Shown: positions 32,189 through 41,511 of the stretch, piece after piece
Layout of the letters: each line of letters begins with the position of its first letter
Position numbering within the stretch: the first letter of the stretch is position 1
Assembly (NCBI GenBank): GCA_947630665.1
Contig: CANRID010000016.1
Span: forward strand, 1 to 47,813
Direction of reading: 5' to 3'
DNA: 47,813 nt
From: an uncultured Bacteroidales bacterium
GTDB lineage: Bacteria; Bacteroidota; Bacteroidia; Bacteroidales; UBA932
The notes under the pieces: model-generated
The model's database searches: none
What the model saw: the letters and a program-made list of their open reading frames with translations, nothing else
What the model was told of the DNA's origin: nothing
Translations under genes and position numbers: made by a program

Positions 32189-34318
32189 TTATCTTACCGT
32201 TACTATTTTGGTTATAACATCGCAGGAGCCGTCTTCGTAATACAATTCGGCGGAGATTTCATATTCGCCCGCCCCGGCAAATTTCCAGCGGGTGCCGGAA
32301 AGGGGTTCCCCATTTACTTTCCAGATAATTTCCGTGCAATCGGCAGGCAGATTATAAATGATCAGATCAAGCGATTCCCCGTCGGGATAATACCCTTTTA
32401 TATACATAAACGGATATTCCGAGCTGACCGGATCGGTGGTGCAGGTTATAATGAAAGGAGGACCCATCGACTCCTGCTGCACAGCACGTATCCGGACGGT
32501 ATAATCCCGGCCCGGCTCCAAATTTTCGATCAGCCATTCCGTTTCCCGTGTTTCGACCGTTTCCGAATACGTTCCCGTTCCCGTTTCGGTCTCAGGGCTT
32601 TCTCCCCAGCTTACCTCCCAACATCCGTCGGGAAAAGGAAAAGCGGGCATCCAGGAAACCCGTATTTCCCTCTGATACGGAATACGGGTATATCCGGTTA
32701 TTGCAGGCAGCGTGGCATCGTATATCAAGTCGTTCTCTATGCGGAACCCGACCTTGCCCTCCCCGTATCCGATTCCGGTAATCTTCATCCCCGTAGCATT
32801 TCCGTCCCAATCCGCCATTGCAGGCGCCGAGGTATAGGACAATTCGGTATTGAAAGACGTACCCGGGAAAAAGACCGAAGGTACCGGAGCGGCGTTTCCA
32901 CCGGCAGACAACACCGTAGCACAAGGATGTCCTCCGTAAGAATTGATAATATTATACTTCCAGCGTTCGGAAGCAGGCAGCCCGCCTACGAGCCGATCCG
33001 ATTTATCCAAATGATAGACGATCATCCCCTCTCCTCCGATGTAGCTGTCCCATCCGGCGCGGGTACGGCATTCCACCAAAAAGTATTCTCCCGTCCGGGA
33101 AGTTTCCATCCGCAAAATCCGGTTTTTCGAAACGCTCTCCAAAATATACCGTTTCCCCGATTCCGCTTCCTCCGGAACGGTCAGCCCCAGAAGTTCCCTT
33201 TCCACCGCATTCAGATACGGGGGCGTCCGGCCTTCATTGAGAAAATTACCTTCATCCATCAGGGAAAGGGAACCGCATAGTCCTGCCGTGGTCCCTTCTT
33301 CCTCCCCGTTTATATCGTAAAAATCCGGCAACCCGAAAAAATGGGCGAATTCATGGCAGAAAGTGCCGATTCCGGCCATCTGTGTACCCGATGCTCCCCT
33401 CAGTTCCGAGGCACAGGCGTATGAAGCTATTTTCACCCCGTTCAGAACCATATTCTTATTCTCTATATTCGAATGATGGGGCCATATCGTATAGGACGGA
33501 CCTCCTTCCGCCTGATTATATCCGGCGAAAATAATGACTATCCGATCCGTTTTTCCATCCCCGTCATAGTCATACACGGAAAAATCCACTCCCGCCTCCG
33601 AAGCCAGCCGGCATGCCTGGGCAACCATCTCCCCCGGCCGGATATCTACGGAAGAACCGTCCTGGGCCCCATAATAATCCGCATTCTCAGGCAAAGTATA
33701 AACCCCCTGCACATCGAACCTGAAAGAAGCTGTCCCGGCAAAATTGTCATTGAAATAATCGGCCACCGAGCCGGTAGCGCCGTTTTCCGCATACCCTTTA
33801 AGATTAAGCAAACGGTCGAAACTCTGTCCGGGATCGGGCCCGGAAAACTTTATATCCTTAAATTGCACCAGCAAAACGAGTGTACGGATCTCCGACGGGC
33901 GGTCGCCGGCAATAAATCCGGATCCGGCGGCGGAGGATTTTACGGGCAAATTCATGTACCGGAGGTTGGATTCCCTTCTTGCGGAAGCCCCCTGCATCAT
34001 AAGCGACACGGGCACGGACCGGACCGCACCCCGCACGATGCTTCCGGGAACCGTGGCGGCGCGCACCGTCGTCAGACTCAACTTACCCTCCCCGAAATTC
34101 GCATAATAAACGTATCCGTCTTTCCCCCGGTCCACCACATAACCGTTTAAATCTTTCGAATATCCGAAAAATTCATCTCCGAAAACCCGAACCATTACCT
34201 GCGTTCCGTCAGGTTGCATAATTTTTACTATATTTGATGTTGCCTTAATCGCGTATAAATCAACATAAGCAATTAACAGGCAAATGATTATGGGGATTTT
34301 CAAAGCAGTTTTGCGCAT
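32189..34318 (-). CDS. Secreted M6-family metalloprotease with Fn3 domain
   Basis: 709 aa from the ATG at 34318 (an upstream TTG would add three residues). Signal peptide about 1-23. The catalytic domain (about 130-430) carries HEFAHFFGLPD at 322-332: H322 and H326 zinc ligands, E323 base, D332 third ligand. A DYDGDGKTDR motif near 252-261 may bind calcium. The C-terminal part has a fibronectin type III domain (about 540-630) and a last PKD-like beta domain. M6 peptidases include the immune inhibitor A group; the target here is unknown. Followed by the small lipoprotein gene. Confidence 0.9.
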   Translation of the reverse strand: MRKTALKIPIIICLLIAYVDLYAIKATSNIVKIMQPDGTQVMVRVFGDEFFGYSKDLNGYVVDRGKDGYVYYANFGEGKLSLTTVRAATVPGSIVRGAVRSVPVSLMMQGASARRESNLRYMNLPVKSSAAGSGFIAGDRPSEIRTLVLLVQFKDIKFSGPDPGQSFDRLLNLKGYAENGATGSVADYFNDNFAGTASFRFDVQGVYTLPENADYYGAQDGSSVDIRPGEMVAQACRLASEAGVDFSVYDYDGDGKTDRIVIIFAGYNQAEGGPSYTIWPHHSNIENKNMVLNGVKIASYACASELRGASGTQMAGIGTFCHEFAHFFGLPDFYDINGEEEGTTAGLCGSLSLMDEGNFLNEGRTPPYLNAVERELLGLTVPEEAESGKRYILESVSKNRILRMETSRTGEYFLVECRTRAGWDSYIGGEGMIVYHLDKSDRLVGGLPASERWKYNIINSYGGHPCATVLSAGGNAAPVPSVFFPGTSFNTELSYTSAPAMADWDGNATGMKITGIGYGEGKVGFRIENDLIYDATLPAITGYTRIPYQREIRVSWMPAFPFPDGCWEVSWGESPETETGTGTYSETVETRETEWLIENLEPGRDYTVRIRAVQQESMGPPFIITCTTDPVSSEYPFMYIKGYYPDGESLDLIIYNLPADCTEIIWKVNGEPLSGTRWKFAGAGEYEISAELYYEDGSCDVITKIVTVR

Positions 34319-34324
34319 TTTCCT

Positions 34325-34332
34325 CAAAAGTA
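34325..34332 (-). promoter_or_regulatory. -7 box abutting the M6 protease start
   Basis: Minus-strand TACTTTTG matches TAnnTTTG and ends 6 nt before the ATG. No -33 box is evident, so this may be a chance match or a near-leaderless promoter. Confidence 0.3.
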
Positions 34333-34359
34333 TTGAAGCCGAATTTACAATTTTTTATT

Positions 34360-35331
34360 ATGAATACAAAACCCTTATTAACGATCGCCGTTATTTTGAC
34401 CCTGTTGCTGTATGCTCCCGCGTTAGCTGCACAAAGCGGGCAAATCCAGAATATAAACCGGGGCGGCAAACTGGAAGACTGGAGGGTCAGGGAAATAAAA
34501 GAATCGGGAATTATAGGAGGAAACATAAAATATCTTTATGAAATCGCCCCGGGAGATACCGTCAAAGGCAATATCCCTTATACCAATCCCGACGGGTGGG
34601 TATGGTCCACCTCCAACGTATTGGCCGTAGTAAAAGGCGTTACCAAAACCAGTTGCTCCGTATTTCCGGAAAAAAGGGGCGACGGATACTGCGCCCGGCT
34701 GGAAACCCGGCTGGAAAGAGTAAAAGTGATGGGACTGTTCAATATGGAAGTGCTGACTTCCGGCACCATTTTCTTAGGCGCCATGCTCGAGCCCATTAAA
34801 GACACCAAAAATCCCCAGGCCAAACTCAATGCGGGAATCCCTTTCACGGAAAGGCCCCAAGGAGTACAGTTCGACTACAAAGTGCAATTAGGCTATGACC
34901 GCATCAAAGCCTCGGGATTCGGCTCTCCTAAAGAAATAGGAGACAGCGATTATGCCGAATGCGTGGTCATCCTGCAAAAACGGACAGAAGACGCCGACGG
35001 AAATATAACGGCACAACGGGTGGGAACCGGATATCTCCGGCTGACCGAATCCAACCCCGAGTGGACCGACGGTTACTTGTTAGAAATCCATTACGGAGAC
35101 ATTACCGGAGAACCGTTTTACAAGCCGTATATGCAACTGATTCCCCAGGAACTTTCCAATTATGCCGTAAATTCCAAAGGAAAATCCGTTCCCATTCTGG
35201 AAACGGGCTGGGCCGGCAAAGATGAGAAGCCTACCCATCTGATCATCCGATTCTCTTCCAGCTACGGCGAGGCTTACGTAGGCGATTTAAAAAATCGTCT
35301 GTGGATCGATAATATAAAAATCGTCCTTTAA
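34360..35331 (+). CDS. Exported PCMD-domain protein
   Basis: 323 aa from the ATG at 34360. Signal peptide about 1-25 (LLLYAPALAAQS). The rest is a beta-sandwich type protein ending RLWIDNIKIVL; the segments WVWSTSNVLAVVKG, NAGIPFTERPQGVQFDYK and HLIIRFSSSYGEAYVGD match the putative carbohydrate metabolism domain (PCMD), a family frequent in Bacteroidetes. No catalytic residues are known for it. It opens the seven-gene co-directional envelope run, 11 bp before the barrel gene, so it may be a periplasmic partner; the function is not established. Confidence 0.7.
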   Translation: MNTKPLLTIAVILTLLLYAPALAAQSGQIQNINRGGKLEDWRVREIKESGIIGGNIKYLYEIAPGDTVKGNIPYTNPDGWVWSTSNVLAVVKGVTKTSCSVFPEKRGDGYCARLETRLERVKVMGLFNMEVLTSGTIFLGAMLEPIKDTKNPQAKLNAGIPFTERPQGVQFDYKVQLGYDRIKASGFGSPKEIGDSDYAECVVILQKRTEDADGNITAQRVGTGYLRLTESNPEWTDGYLLEIHYGDITGEPFYKPYMQLIPQELSNYAVNSKGKSVPILETGWAGKDEKPTHLIIRFSSSYGEAYVGDLKNRLWIDNIKIVL

Positions 35332-35342
35332 TAAACTATTGC

Positions 35343-36638
35343 ATGGAATATCAGAAAATACGCCATATCATTTTTCTTCTGACAGCGGTCTTGCTCACCG
35401 GAGAGGCTCTGCATGCCCAATATATCCATCCCGACAGGCAAACCCCCAACGGATATTCCCGCGGAAACGATTTCCTGTCCGCAGCGGCACGGCAAGGGAA
35501 TACTTTTTCCGGAGCCCTTGCTTCAAAAGAAATATTTTCCTCTTCTTTGCAGGACACCATCGAAGTAATCCGGGTCAGGGATACCGTAAAAAAAAGAAGT
35601 GTATGGTATAAAATATACCACTATTTTGCCGATGCGAACAAAAAGAACAATAAGAAATTCGATGTCAGCATTATAGGCGGCCCGCACTACGGGTCGGACC
35701 TCAAGCTGGGTATCGGTATAGTGGCGGCGGGCCTGTACAGCACCAACCGGAAAGACTCTCTCACTCCGGTTTCAAACGTATCCTTGTTCGGGGATGTAAC
35801 CACTACGGGATTTTATATGGTCGGCATCCGGGGAAACAATATTTTCGCCCGGGAAAAATGGAGGATCGACTATACCCTGTATTTTTTCTCTTTTCCGGGT
35901 TTGTTCTGGGGCTTGGGATACGACGCGGGAAACAGTTCCGACAATCAAAGCAGCTTTCTCCGGTTGCAGGCGCAGGCCAAGGCCGATTTCATGTTCCGGA
36001 TAGCCAAGAATCTCTACGTAGGTCCTACGATAGGATTCGACTTTACGTCCGGTTCCAAATTCTCCAACGAAGAGCTGATTGCCGGACACAGGAAGGTAAA
36101 CCGTTCCTATGATCTGGGCGCCCTTATTTCCTACGACTCGCGGGACTTTATCCCGAATGCCTATAAAGGATTCTATATCAAATTAGTGCAAAGAAATTAC
36201 ACCGGATTCAAGTATAAACCGTTTTTCAAGACCACCGTCAACGCCGACTATTATCAGCAGGCCTGGAAAGGAGCCGTATTCGCATTCGATTTCTTCGGAG
36301 AATTCAATTACGGAGATACTCCGTGGACCATGATGGCCGCCATCGGAGGCTCTTACCGGATGAGAGGATATTATGAAGGCAGATACCGGGACAATAACAT
36401 GCTGACCCTGCAAATGGAATACCGCCAGAAAATCTATAACCGGCACGGCATAGTCGCCTGGGTAGGCGCCGGCAATATATTCAGCAAAAAAGAGCCGTTC
36501 ACATGGAGAAAGACCCTGCCCAATTTCGGGGCAGGCTACCGTTGGGAATTCAAAAAACGGGTAAACGTCAGGTTGGATTACGGTTTCGGCAAAAGCGGGC
36601 AGTCCGCTTTCATGTTCAGCATAAACGAAGCTTTCTGA
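35343..36638 (+). CDS. Omp85-type outer-membrane barrel without POTRA domains
   Basis: 431 aa. Signal peptide about 1-25, a short linker (26-100), then a predicted beta-barrel. The segment GGSYRMRGYYEGRYRDNNML near residues 338-357 matches the conserved L6 loop (V/I-R-G-F/Y) of the Omp85/BamA superfamily, and the last residue is Phe, as expected for an outer-membrane barrel. There is no room for POTRA domains, so it belongs with the single-barrel (D15/patatin-associated) type rather than BamA. Cargo is unknown. It precedes the phosphoethanolamine transferase by 23 bp. Confidence 0.8.
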   Translation: MEYQKIRHIIFLLTAVLLTGEALHAQYIHPDRQTPNGYSRGNDFLSAAARQGNTFSGALASKEIFSSSLQDTIEVIRVRDTVKKRSVWYKIYHYFADANKKNNKKFDVSIIGGPHYGSDLKLGIGIVAAGLYSTNRKDSLTPVSNVSLFGDVTTTGFYMVGIRGNNIFAREKWRIDYTLYFFSFPGLFWGLGYDAGNSSDNQSSFLRLQAQAKADFMFRIAKNLYVGPTIGFDFTSGSKFSNEELIAGHRKVNRSYDLGALISYDSRDFIPNAYKGFYIKLVQRNYTGFKYKPFFKTTVNADYYQQAWKGAVFAFDFFGEFNYGDTPWTMMAAIGGSYRMRGYYEGRYRDNNMLTLQMEYRQKIYNRHGIVAWVGAGNIFSKKEPFTWRKTLPNFGAGYRWEFKKRVNVRLDYGFGKSGQSAFMFSINEAF

Positions 36639-36661
36639 CCCATATAAAACCGGAAGAAAAA

Positions 36662-38386
36662 ATGAAATATCTTAACAGATTATATAATTGGATCAGAAAA
36701 ATATCGGGAAACCAGAAGACCCTGTATATCATTTTCGTTTGCATACTCATGTTTACGAACTGCGTCCTGTTCTTTACGGAACCCATGTCTGTCGCCGCGC
36801 GGTTCGCTTACCTGAGCATTCCGTTGGGAGTGCAGATGTGGCTGATGGCCCTCGTGAAAAGGCCGGGCAAGATGTTTCTTTTCCTGTTGGTTAAAAGCAT
36901 CTTAGACGCATTCCAGTTAGTGCTGATCAGATTGTTCGGAGGATCCATCATCGCTGTGGATATGTTCATCAACCTGATCTCCACCAGCGCGACCGAGGCG
37001 GGAGAATTATTATCCAATTTATGGCCTGTCATCCTGTTGCTGCTGATAATCTATATTCCGGCCATCATACTTTCCATCCGCTCCGTCAAAAATCCCCTGC
37101 CCCTGCAGGAGGATTTCCGGAGGAAAATGTTCAAGATAGCGGCAATCGTATTTCTGATCGGTCTGGCCGGCATCGCCGGAGCGAAATTCAGCAAAAAAGG
37201 ATTCCGGCTGAAAGACGATCTCTATCCGGTAAATGTATTGTACAACCTTAAATTCGCCATCCAGAAAACCCATCGGGTATTAGAATATCCGCACACCTGC
37301 GAGAATTTCACATACGGGGCCCGCAAAGTCCGCATCCCCGATTCCGGACAGACGGACGGACGTGAAATCTATGTCCTTATTCTGGGTGAGACCGCCCGGG
37401 CGGAGAGCTGGAGCATCTACGGCTATGAAAGGAATACCACCCCCAATTTGGATACCCTGTCCGATATAGTCGTTTTTAAAGATGCCCTTACCCAATCCAA
37501 CACGACACATAAAAGCCTTTCCCTGATCCTGTCCCCTGCGGAAGCGGCTGACTACGATATCGTCTATCGTACCAAAAGTATCATAACCGCCTTCAAGGAG
37601 GCGGGATTCAAAACCGTATTCATTACCAACCAGAACTACAACAAATCTTTCACCCATTATTTTGCCCAGGAGGCGGACCTGTTATACTCCCTGTCGGAAA
37701 AAGAAGGGGAAAAGAAAAGCGATGACCACCAGATGCTGCCCTATTTAGACCGGGCGCTTCAACAGGAAGAAGGAGACCTTTTTATCATCATCCATCTATA
37801 CGGCTCCCATTTCAACTATCATGAAAGATATACGGACCGGTTCCGGAAATTCGTACCGGACAAAGCCCCGGAAATCGCCCTCAAATATTTTACGGAGTTA
37901 GTCAACTCTTTCGACAACACCATCCTTAGTACGGACGACCTGATCGCACAAATCATCCGCAAAATCGACAGTACAAAAGCCGGAAGCGCCGTCATGTATA
38001 TTTCCGACCACGGAGAAGATCTTATGGATGATAAACGGGAAAGATTCCTGCATGCTTCGCCCATCCCTACCTTCTATCAGCTGCACGTACCTTATCTGAT
38101 CTGGTTTTCAGAGAAATATAAAAATATCTATCCCGACAAGTTCCGCACTGCCGTCGCCCATGCGCAGGAGCCTGTTTCCAGCAATTCGGTCTTCCCTACC
38201 CTGCTGGATATCGCCTCCGTCAGCACCCCGTACTTAGATTCGGCTTTGTCCGTAGTCTCAGACCGTTTCAAGGCGGTACCCAGAACCTATCTGACGGATC
38301 GCGACGGATGCAGCCGGATAGACGAACTGCACCTGAACAACTTGGATATAACCGAATTTAAGAAAAAAGGACTGCGATACCCGTAA
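36662..38386 (+). CDS. Phosphoethanolamine transferase (EptA-like sulfatase fold)
   Basis: 574 aa from ATG 36662. N-terminal membrane part with about five helices (about 20-172), then a periplasmic alkaline-phosphatase/sulfatase-fold domain. Active-site features include the metal site E243 in LGETARAESW, the expected nucleophile Thr in SNTTHKSLS (T281/T282) and SDHGED later. The family moves phosphoethanolamine from phosphatidylethanolamine to lipid A or related glycans, often lowering sensitivity to cationic peptides. The exact acceptor here is not known. Sits in the envelope run between the barrel and the GT2 gene. Confidence 0.85.
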   Translation: MKYLNRLYNWIRKISGNQKTLYIIFVCILMFTNCVLFFTEPMSVAARFAYLSIPLGVQMWLMALVKRPGKMFLFLLVKSILDAFQLVLIRLFGGSIIAVDMFINLISTSATEAGELLSNLWPVILLLLIIYIPAIILSIRSVKNPLPLQEDFRRKMFKIAAIVFLIGLAGIAGAKFSKKGFRLKDDLYPVNVLYNLKFAIQKTHRVLEYPHTCENFTYGARKVRIPDSGQTDGREIYVLILGETARAESWSIYGYERNTTPNLDTLSDIVVFKDALTQSNTTHKSLSLILSPAEAADYDIVYRTKSIITAFKEAGFKTVFITNQNYNKSFTHYFAQEADLLYSLSEKEGEKKSDDHQMLPYLDRALQQEEGDLFIIIHLYGSHFNYHERYTDRFRKFVPDKAPEIALKYFTELVNSFDNTILSTDDLIAQIIRKIDSTKAGSAVMYISDHGEDLMDDKRERFLHASPIPTFYQLHVPYLIWFSEKYKNIYPDKFRTAVAHAQEPVSSNSVFPTLLDIASVSTPYLDSALSVVSDRFKAVPRTYLTDRDGCSRIDELHLNNLDITEFKKKGLRYP

Positions 38387-38425
38387 CCATAAAAACACGA
38401 CACGAAATCAGAGCAAACATACTAT

Positions 38426-39160
38426 ATGAACAAAACAGCCGATTATACCTTTACCGTACTGGTTCCCTTTTATAATGAGGAAGATAATATATACAGATTA
38501 GAGGACAGCCTGAAAAAATTTTTAGAAAAATCCCTCGTGCCGGATACGGCCGTGCTGTTCGTCAATGACGGCTCCCGGGATAACGGGCAGAAGTTGGTAG
38601 AAGAAATATGCGCCCGGAACGAACATTTCTATTACATCTCCCTGGCCCAAAATACCGGATTGAGCGGCGCACTGAAAGCCGGATTCGACAACTGCTATTC
38701 CAAATATGTAGGCTATATCGATGCGGATCTGCAAACCTCCCCTATGGATTTCAATCTTTTGCTCCCTTATGTGGAGGAATACCCTTTGGTCATGGGAATA
38801 AGGGCGAACCGCAAAGACAGCTTCTTTAAGAATTTCCAGTCCAAAATCGCCAACGGTTTCCGGCGGATGATGACCCACGACAATGCCATAGACACGGGAT
38901 GCCCGCTCAAGATCCTGCGGACGGATTATGCCAAGAGAATCCCCATGTTCACCGGCATGCACCGGTTCTTCCCCGCCCTGATCCAATTGCAGGAAGGCGG
39001 CACCATGAAGCAGGTCCCGGTCAGCCATTTTCCCCGTACGGCGGGCGTATCCAAATACCATTTATGGAACCGGCTGATAGCTCCTTTTAAAGATTGTTTT
39101 GCATACCGCTGGATGAAAAAGAGATATATAAATTACCGGATAGGAAAAAATAATTTATAA
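38426..39160 (+). CDS. Polyprenyl-phosphate glycosyltransferase (GT2, ArnC/DPM1-like)
   Basis: 244 aa GT-A enzyme. The sequence FTVLVPFYNEEDNIYRLEDSL at the start, VNDGSRDNG near 48-56, and YIDADLQTSP near 97-106 (DxD-type metal site) match the dolichyl/undecaprenyl-phosphate sugar synthases. HFPRTAGVSKYHLWN near 200-214 is also typical of that group. Unlike ArnC it has no C-terminal transmembrane pair. Predicted to link a sugar from a nucleotide donor to undecaprenyl phosphate on the cytosolic face, supplying the ArnT-like enzyme encoded two genes on. Confidence 0.88.
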   Translation: MNKTADYTFTVLVPFYNEEDNIYRLEDSLKKFLEKSLVPDTAVLFVNDGSRDNGQKLVEEICARNEHFYYISLAQNTGLSGALKAGFDNCYSKYVGYIDADLQTSPMDFNLLLPYVEEYPLVMGIRANRKDSFFKNFQSKIANGFRRMMTHDNAIDTGCPLKILRTDYAKRIPMFTGMHRFFPALIQLQEGGTMKQVPVSHFPRTAGVSKYHLWNRLIAPFKDCFAYRWMKKRYINYRIGKNNL

Positions 39161-39185
39161 TTTTGAATAACTAAACAGATATGCA

Positions 39186-39815
39186 ATGATCTACATATTG
39201 GGATTCTTGGCCCAAGCGCTTTTTTCAGCCAGGATACTCGTGCAGTGGATTCTGTCCGAAAAAGCAAAAAAAGTGGTTTCGCCCACCGTCTTCTGGGTGC
39301 TGAGTATGGCGGCCTCCTACATGCTGTTCATATACGGATGGCTCCGGAACGATTTCGCCATTATGCTGGGGCAGGTCATCTCCTATTATATCTATATCTG
39401 GAACCTGAACGAAAAACATGTATGGGAAAAACTCCCCATAGCGGCCAGATACTGTCTCATTCTTACGCCCGTGGCCGGAATTTCATTCATTTTAGCCGAT
39501 TGGGACCTGTTTGTTTCCCAATGCCTTACAAATGAAGAAATACCTTTCCTTTTAGTAATATACGGCTCGATGGGACAGATCATCTTTACCTTCCGGTTCA
39601 TTTACCAATGGTGGTATTCCCGCAAACGGGGGGAATCGCTGCTGCCCGCCGGATTCTGGATCATCAGTCTGGCAGGCTCCCTGATCATCGTTTCATACGG
39701 AATCGTAAGAAAGGATCCGGTCCTGATACTGGGCCAGTCGGTAGGATTCATCTCCTACACCCGGAATCTGTTTCTTTCCCGCAACCATGCTCCGACAGAC
39801 AAAAACAAAACATGA
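39186..39815 (+). CDS. Duplicated LAB_N-domain membrane protein, candidate lipid-sugar flippase
   Basis: 209 aa, about six transmembrane helices in two homologous halves of the lipid-A-disaccharide synthase N-terminal (LAB_N) type. Half 1 (about 5-75) and half 2 (about 125-198) share the pattern G-x-x-x-Q-x-x-F-x-x-R-x-x-x-Q-W, a W-x-x-S-x-A centre and a GQ-x-x-x-x-x-Y-x-x-N/R-N-L end. It is not LpxB, since the catalytic part is missing. Such genes often sit between GT2 and GT83 genes, where ArnE/ArnF flippase would be, so flipping of the lipid-linked sugar is the inferred role. ATG at 39186; an earlier ATG at 39181 is out of frame. Confidence 0.82.
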   Translation: MIYILGFLAQALFSARILVQWILSEKAKKVVSPTVFWVLSMAASYMLFIYGWLRNDFAIMLGQVISYYIYIWNLNEKHVWEKLPIAARYCLILTPVAGISFILADWDLFVSQCLTNEEIPFLLVIYGSMGQIIFTFRFIYQWWYSRKRGESLLPAGFWIISLAGSLIIVSYGIVRKDPVLILGQSVGFISYTRNLFLSRNHAPTDKNKT

Positions 39816-39861
39816 ATCATAACCGGTCATACCCTAAAGACAAAAACTCAAAAAACATCTT

Positions 39862-41481
39862 ATGAAAAAACAGTGGTTGGTTTACTTAGGAATTTTTATC
39901 GCACTGCTCCCTCTGACGATTCTCAGGGATTACACGCCCAATAACGAACTGAGGTATCTGAGCATTGCGGATGAAGCGATCGAAAACGGACACGTTTTCG
40001 CCTTTTACAATCAAGGGGTCCCGTATGCCGACAAACCGCCTTTGTACTTATGGTTCGTCATGGCTTTCAAAGCCCTCCTGGGAAAACATGTCATTTTTCT
40101 GCTATCCATGCTTTCCGTAATTCCGGCGCTGATAACCCTGAGGGTAATGGACCGCTGGATACGCAGGGAACTGACGGAAAACGAGCGCGTCTCCGCCACC
40201 CTGATGCTTTTCGGATGCGCTTTCTTTCTGGCTTCGGCCATCGTCCTGCGGATGGACATGATGATGGCCATGTTCATTACGCTGGCATTATATACTTTTT
40301 ACAGGATATATACCTATACGGGTCGCGGAAATGATACCAAATACAGACAATGGCAGATTCTGCTGCCCGTATATATATTCTTAGCCATATTTTCCAAAGG
40401 GCCGGTAGGATTCTTGGTCCCGATAGTTTCCATACTCGTTTATCTTGTCGTAAAGAGGGATCTGCGTTCAGCGGGCCGTTATTTAGGATGGAAAACCTGG
40501 ACCATCCTGATTTCTTTATGCGCGGTATGGTTCGTCGGAGTATATTTAGACGGAGGCAAAGCCTATTTGAACGACCTGCTCTTTAACCAGACCATCAACC
40601 GGGCGGTGGATTCGTTCCATCACAAACGGCCTTTCTACTATTATGCCATCAGTTACTGGTATGTGATTGCGCCATGGTCATTGCTGGTATTCTCCGTAGT
40701 GGTAACCGCATTCGTCAAACGCATAGTACGCACGGATCTGGAAAAGTTTTTCGCTACCACGGCCCTCAGTACCATCATCATGATGTCCTGCGTAAGCTCC
40801 AAAATAGAAATCTATCTGCTGCCCTGCTTTCCGCCGCTGCTCTGCCTGACCGCGCTGCTGCTGCCCAAAGTAAAGAACAGTATATGGGTCAGGATTTCCA
40901 TTGCCGTTCCGGCCCTGATATTCTTATTGATCTTCCCGCTTTCGCTGTTTATCTCCGGCAATACCTTAGAGCTGCCTTTCATGAAACATCCGGTAGAGAT
41001 TCCTTTTACATTATGGGCACCTTATCAGGTATTTACCGCCATCCTTCTGATCGGAGGGACGGCTTGTCTGGTCTTTCTGCGCAAAAACCGCCTTTATGCC
41101 GCCACGAATTCCATCGTATTGTCCCTGCTGACGGTACTGTTTGCCGCATCGTTCTCCCTCAAACGCATCAATCCCACAATCGGACTGGAATATGCCGCCG
41201 GCAAAGCCGTGGAAATCTCCCGTGAAACGGGAATCGGCCGTTTCGGAATATACGGCTGGCCGAGAGGGGCAAGCATAGATGTTTATTTTAAGGAAAACCC
41301 TCAGGTTGGCAATGATTTTCAGATAGATCTTTTGGAAAGGCAGGATCTGGAAGAGCTGTCCGAGCCTATGATCCTGCTCATCAAGCCTAAAAGATTGCAG
41401 CGGGAAGCCGGGCTAAAGGAGATAATAAAAGATAAAGAGCAATACGACGGGGGCATGGTCCGTATTATAGTGATGGAGTAA
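39862..41481 (+). CDS. ArnT-like glycosyltransferase (GT83 family)
   Basis: 539 aa GT-C integral membrane enzyme. The N-terminus LGIFIALLPLTILRDYTPNNELRYLSIADEAI places the acidic residues (D/E) in the first periplasmic loop that serve as the catalytic/metal site of ArnT/PMT proteins. The KPPLYLWF motif near residues 59-66 is the classical PMT-like signature. About 11-12 helices run to residue about 440, then a soluble C-terminal domain. Transfers a sugar from undecaprenyl phosphate to lipid A or a glycan in the periplasm. The sugar may be a uronic acid given the adjacent epimerase, which is inference. Confidence 0.86.
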   Translation: MKKQWLVYLGIFIALLPLTILRDYTPNNELRYLSIADEAIENGHVFAFYNQGVPYADKPPLYLWFVMAFKALLGKHVIFLLSMLSVIPALITLRVMDRWIRRELTENERVSATLMLFGCAFFLASAIVLRMDMMMAMFITLALYTFYRIYTYTGRGNDTKYRQWQILLPVYIFLAIFSKGPVGFLVPIVSILVYLVVKRDLRSAGRYLGWKTWTILISLCAVWFVGVYLDGGKAYLNDLLFNQTINRAVDSFHHKRPFYYYAISYWYVIAPWSLLVFSVVVTAFVKRIVRTDLEKFFATTALSTIIMMSCVSSKIEIYLLPCFPPLLCLTALLLPKVKNSIWVRISIAVPALIFLLIFPLSLFISGNTLELPFMKHPVEIPFTLWAPYQVFTAILLIGGTACLVFLRKNRLYAATNSIVLSLLTVLFAASFSLKRINPTIGLEYAAGKAVEISRETGIGRFGIYGWPRGASIDVYFKENPQVGNDFQIDLLERQDLEELSEPMILLIKPKRLQREAGLKEIIKDKEQYDGGMVRIIVME

Positions 41482-41511
41482 TTTACAATTCAATTCAAAA
41501 ACACTGTCGGG

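Noticed and set aside
34333-34359. TTG start giving a longer PCMD protein
   Set aside because: The ATG at 34360 gives a proper signal peptide at the N-terminus; the extension adds nine residues before it.
39186-39815. Calling this gene lpxB
   Set aside because: Only the membrane LAB_N part is present (twice); the glycosyltransferase part of LpxB is missing.
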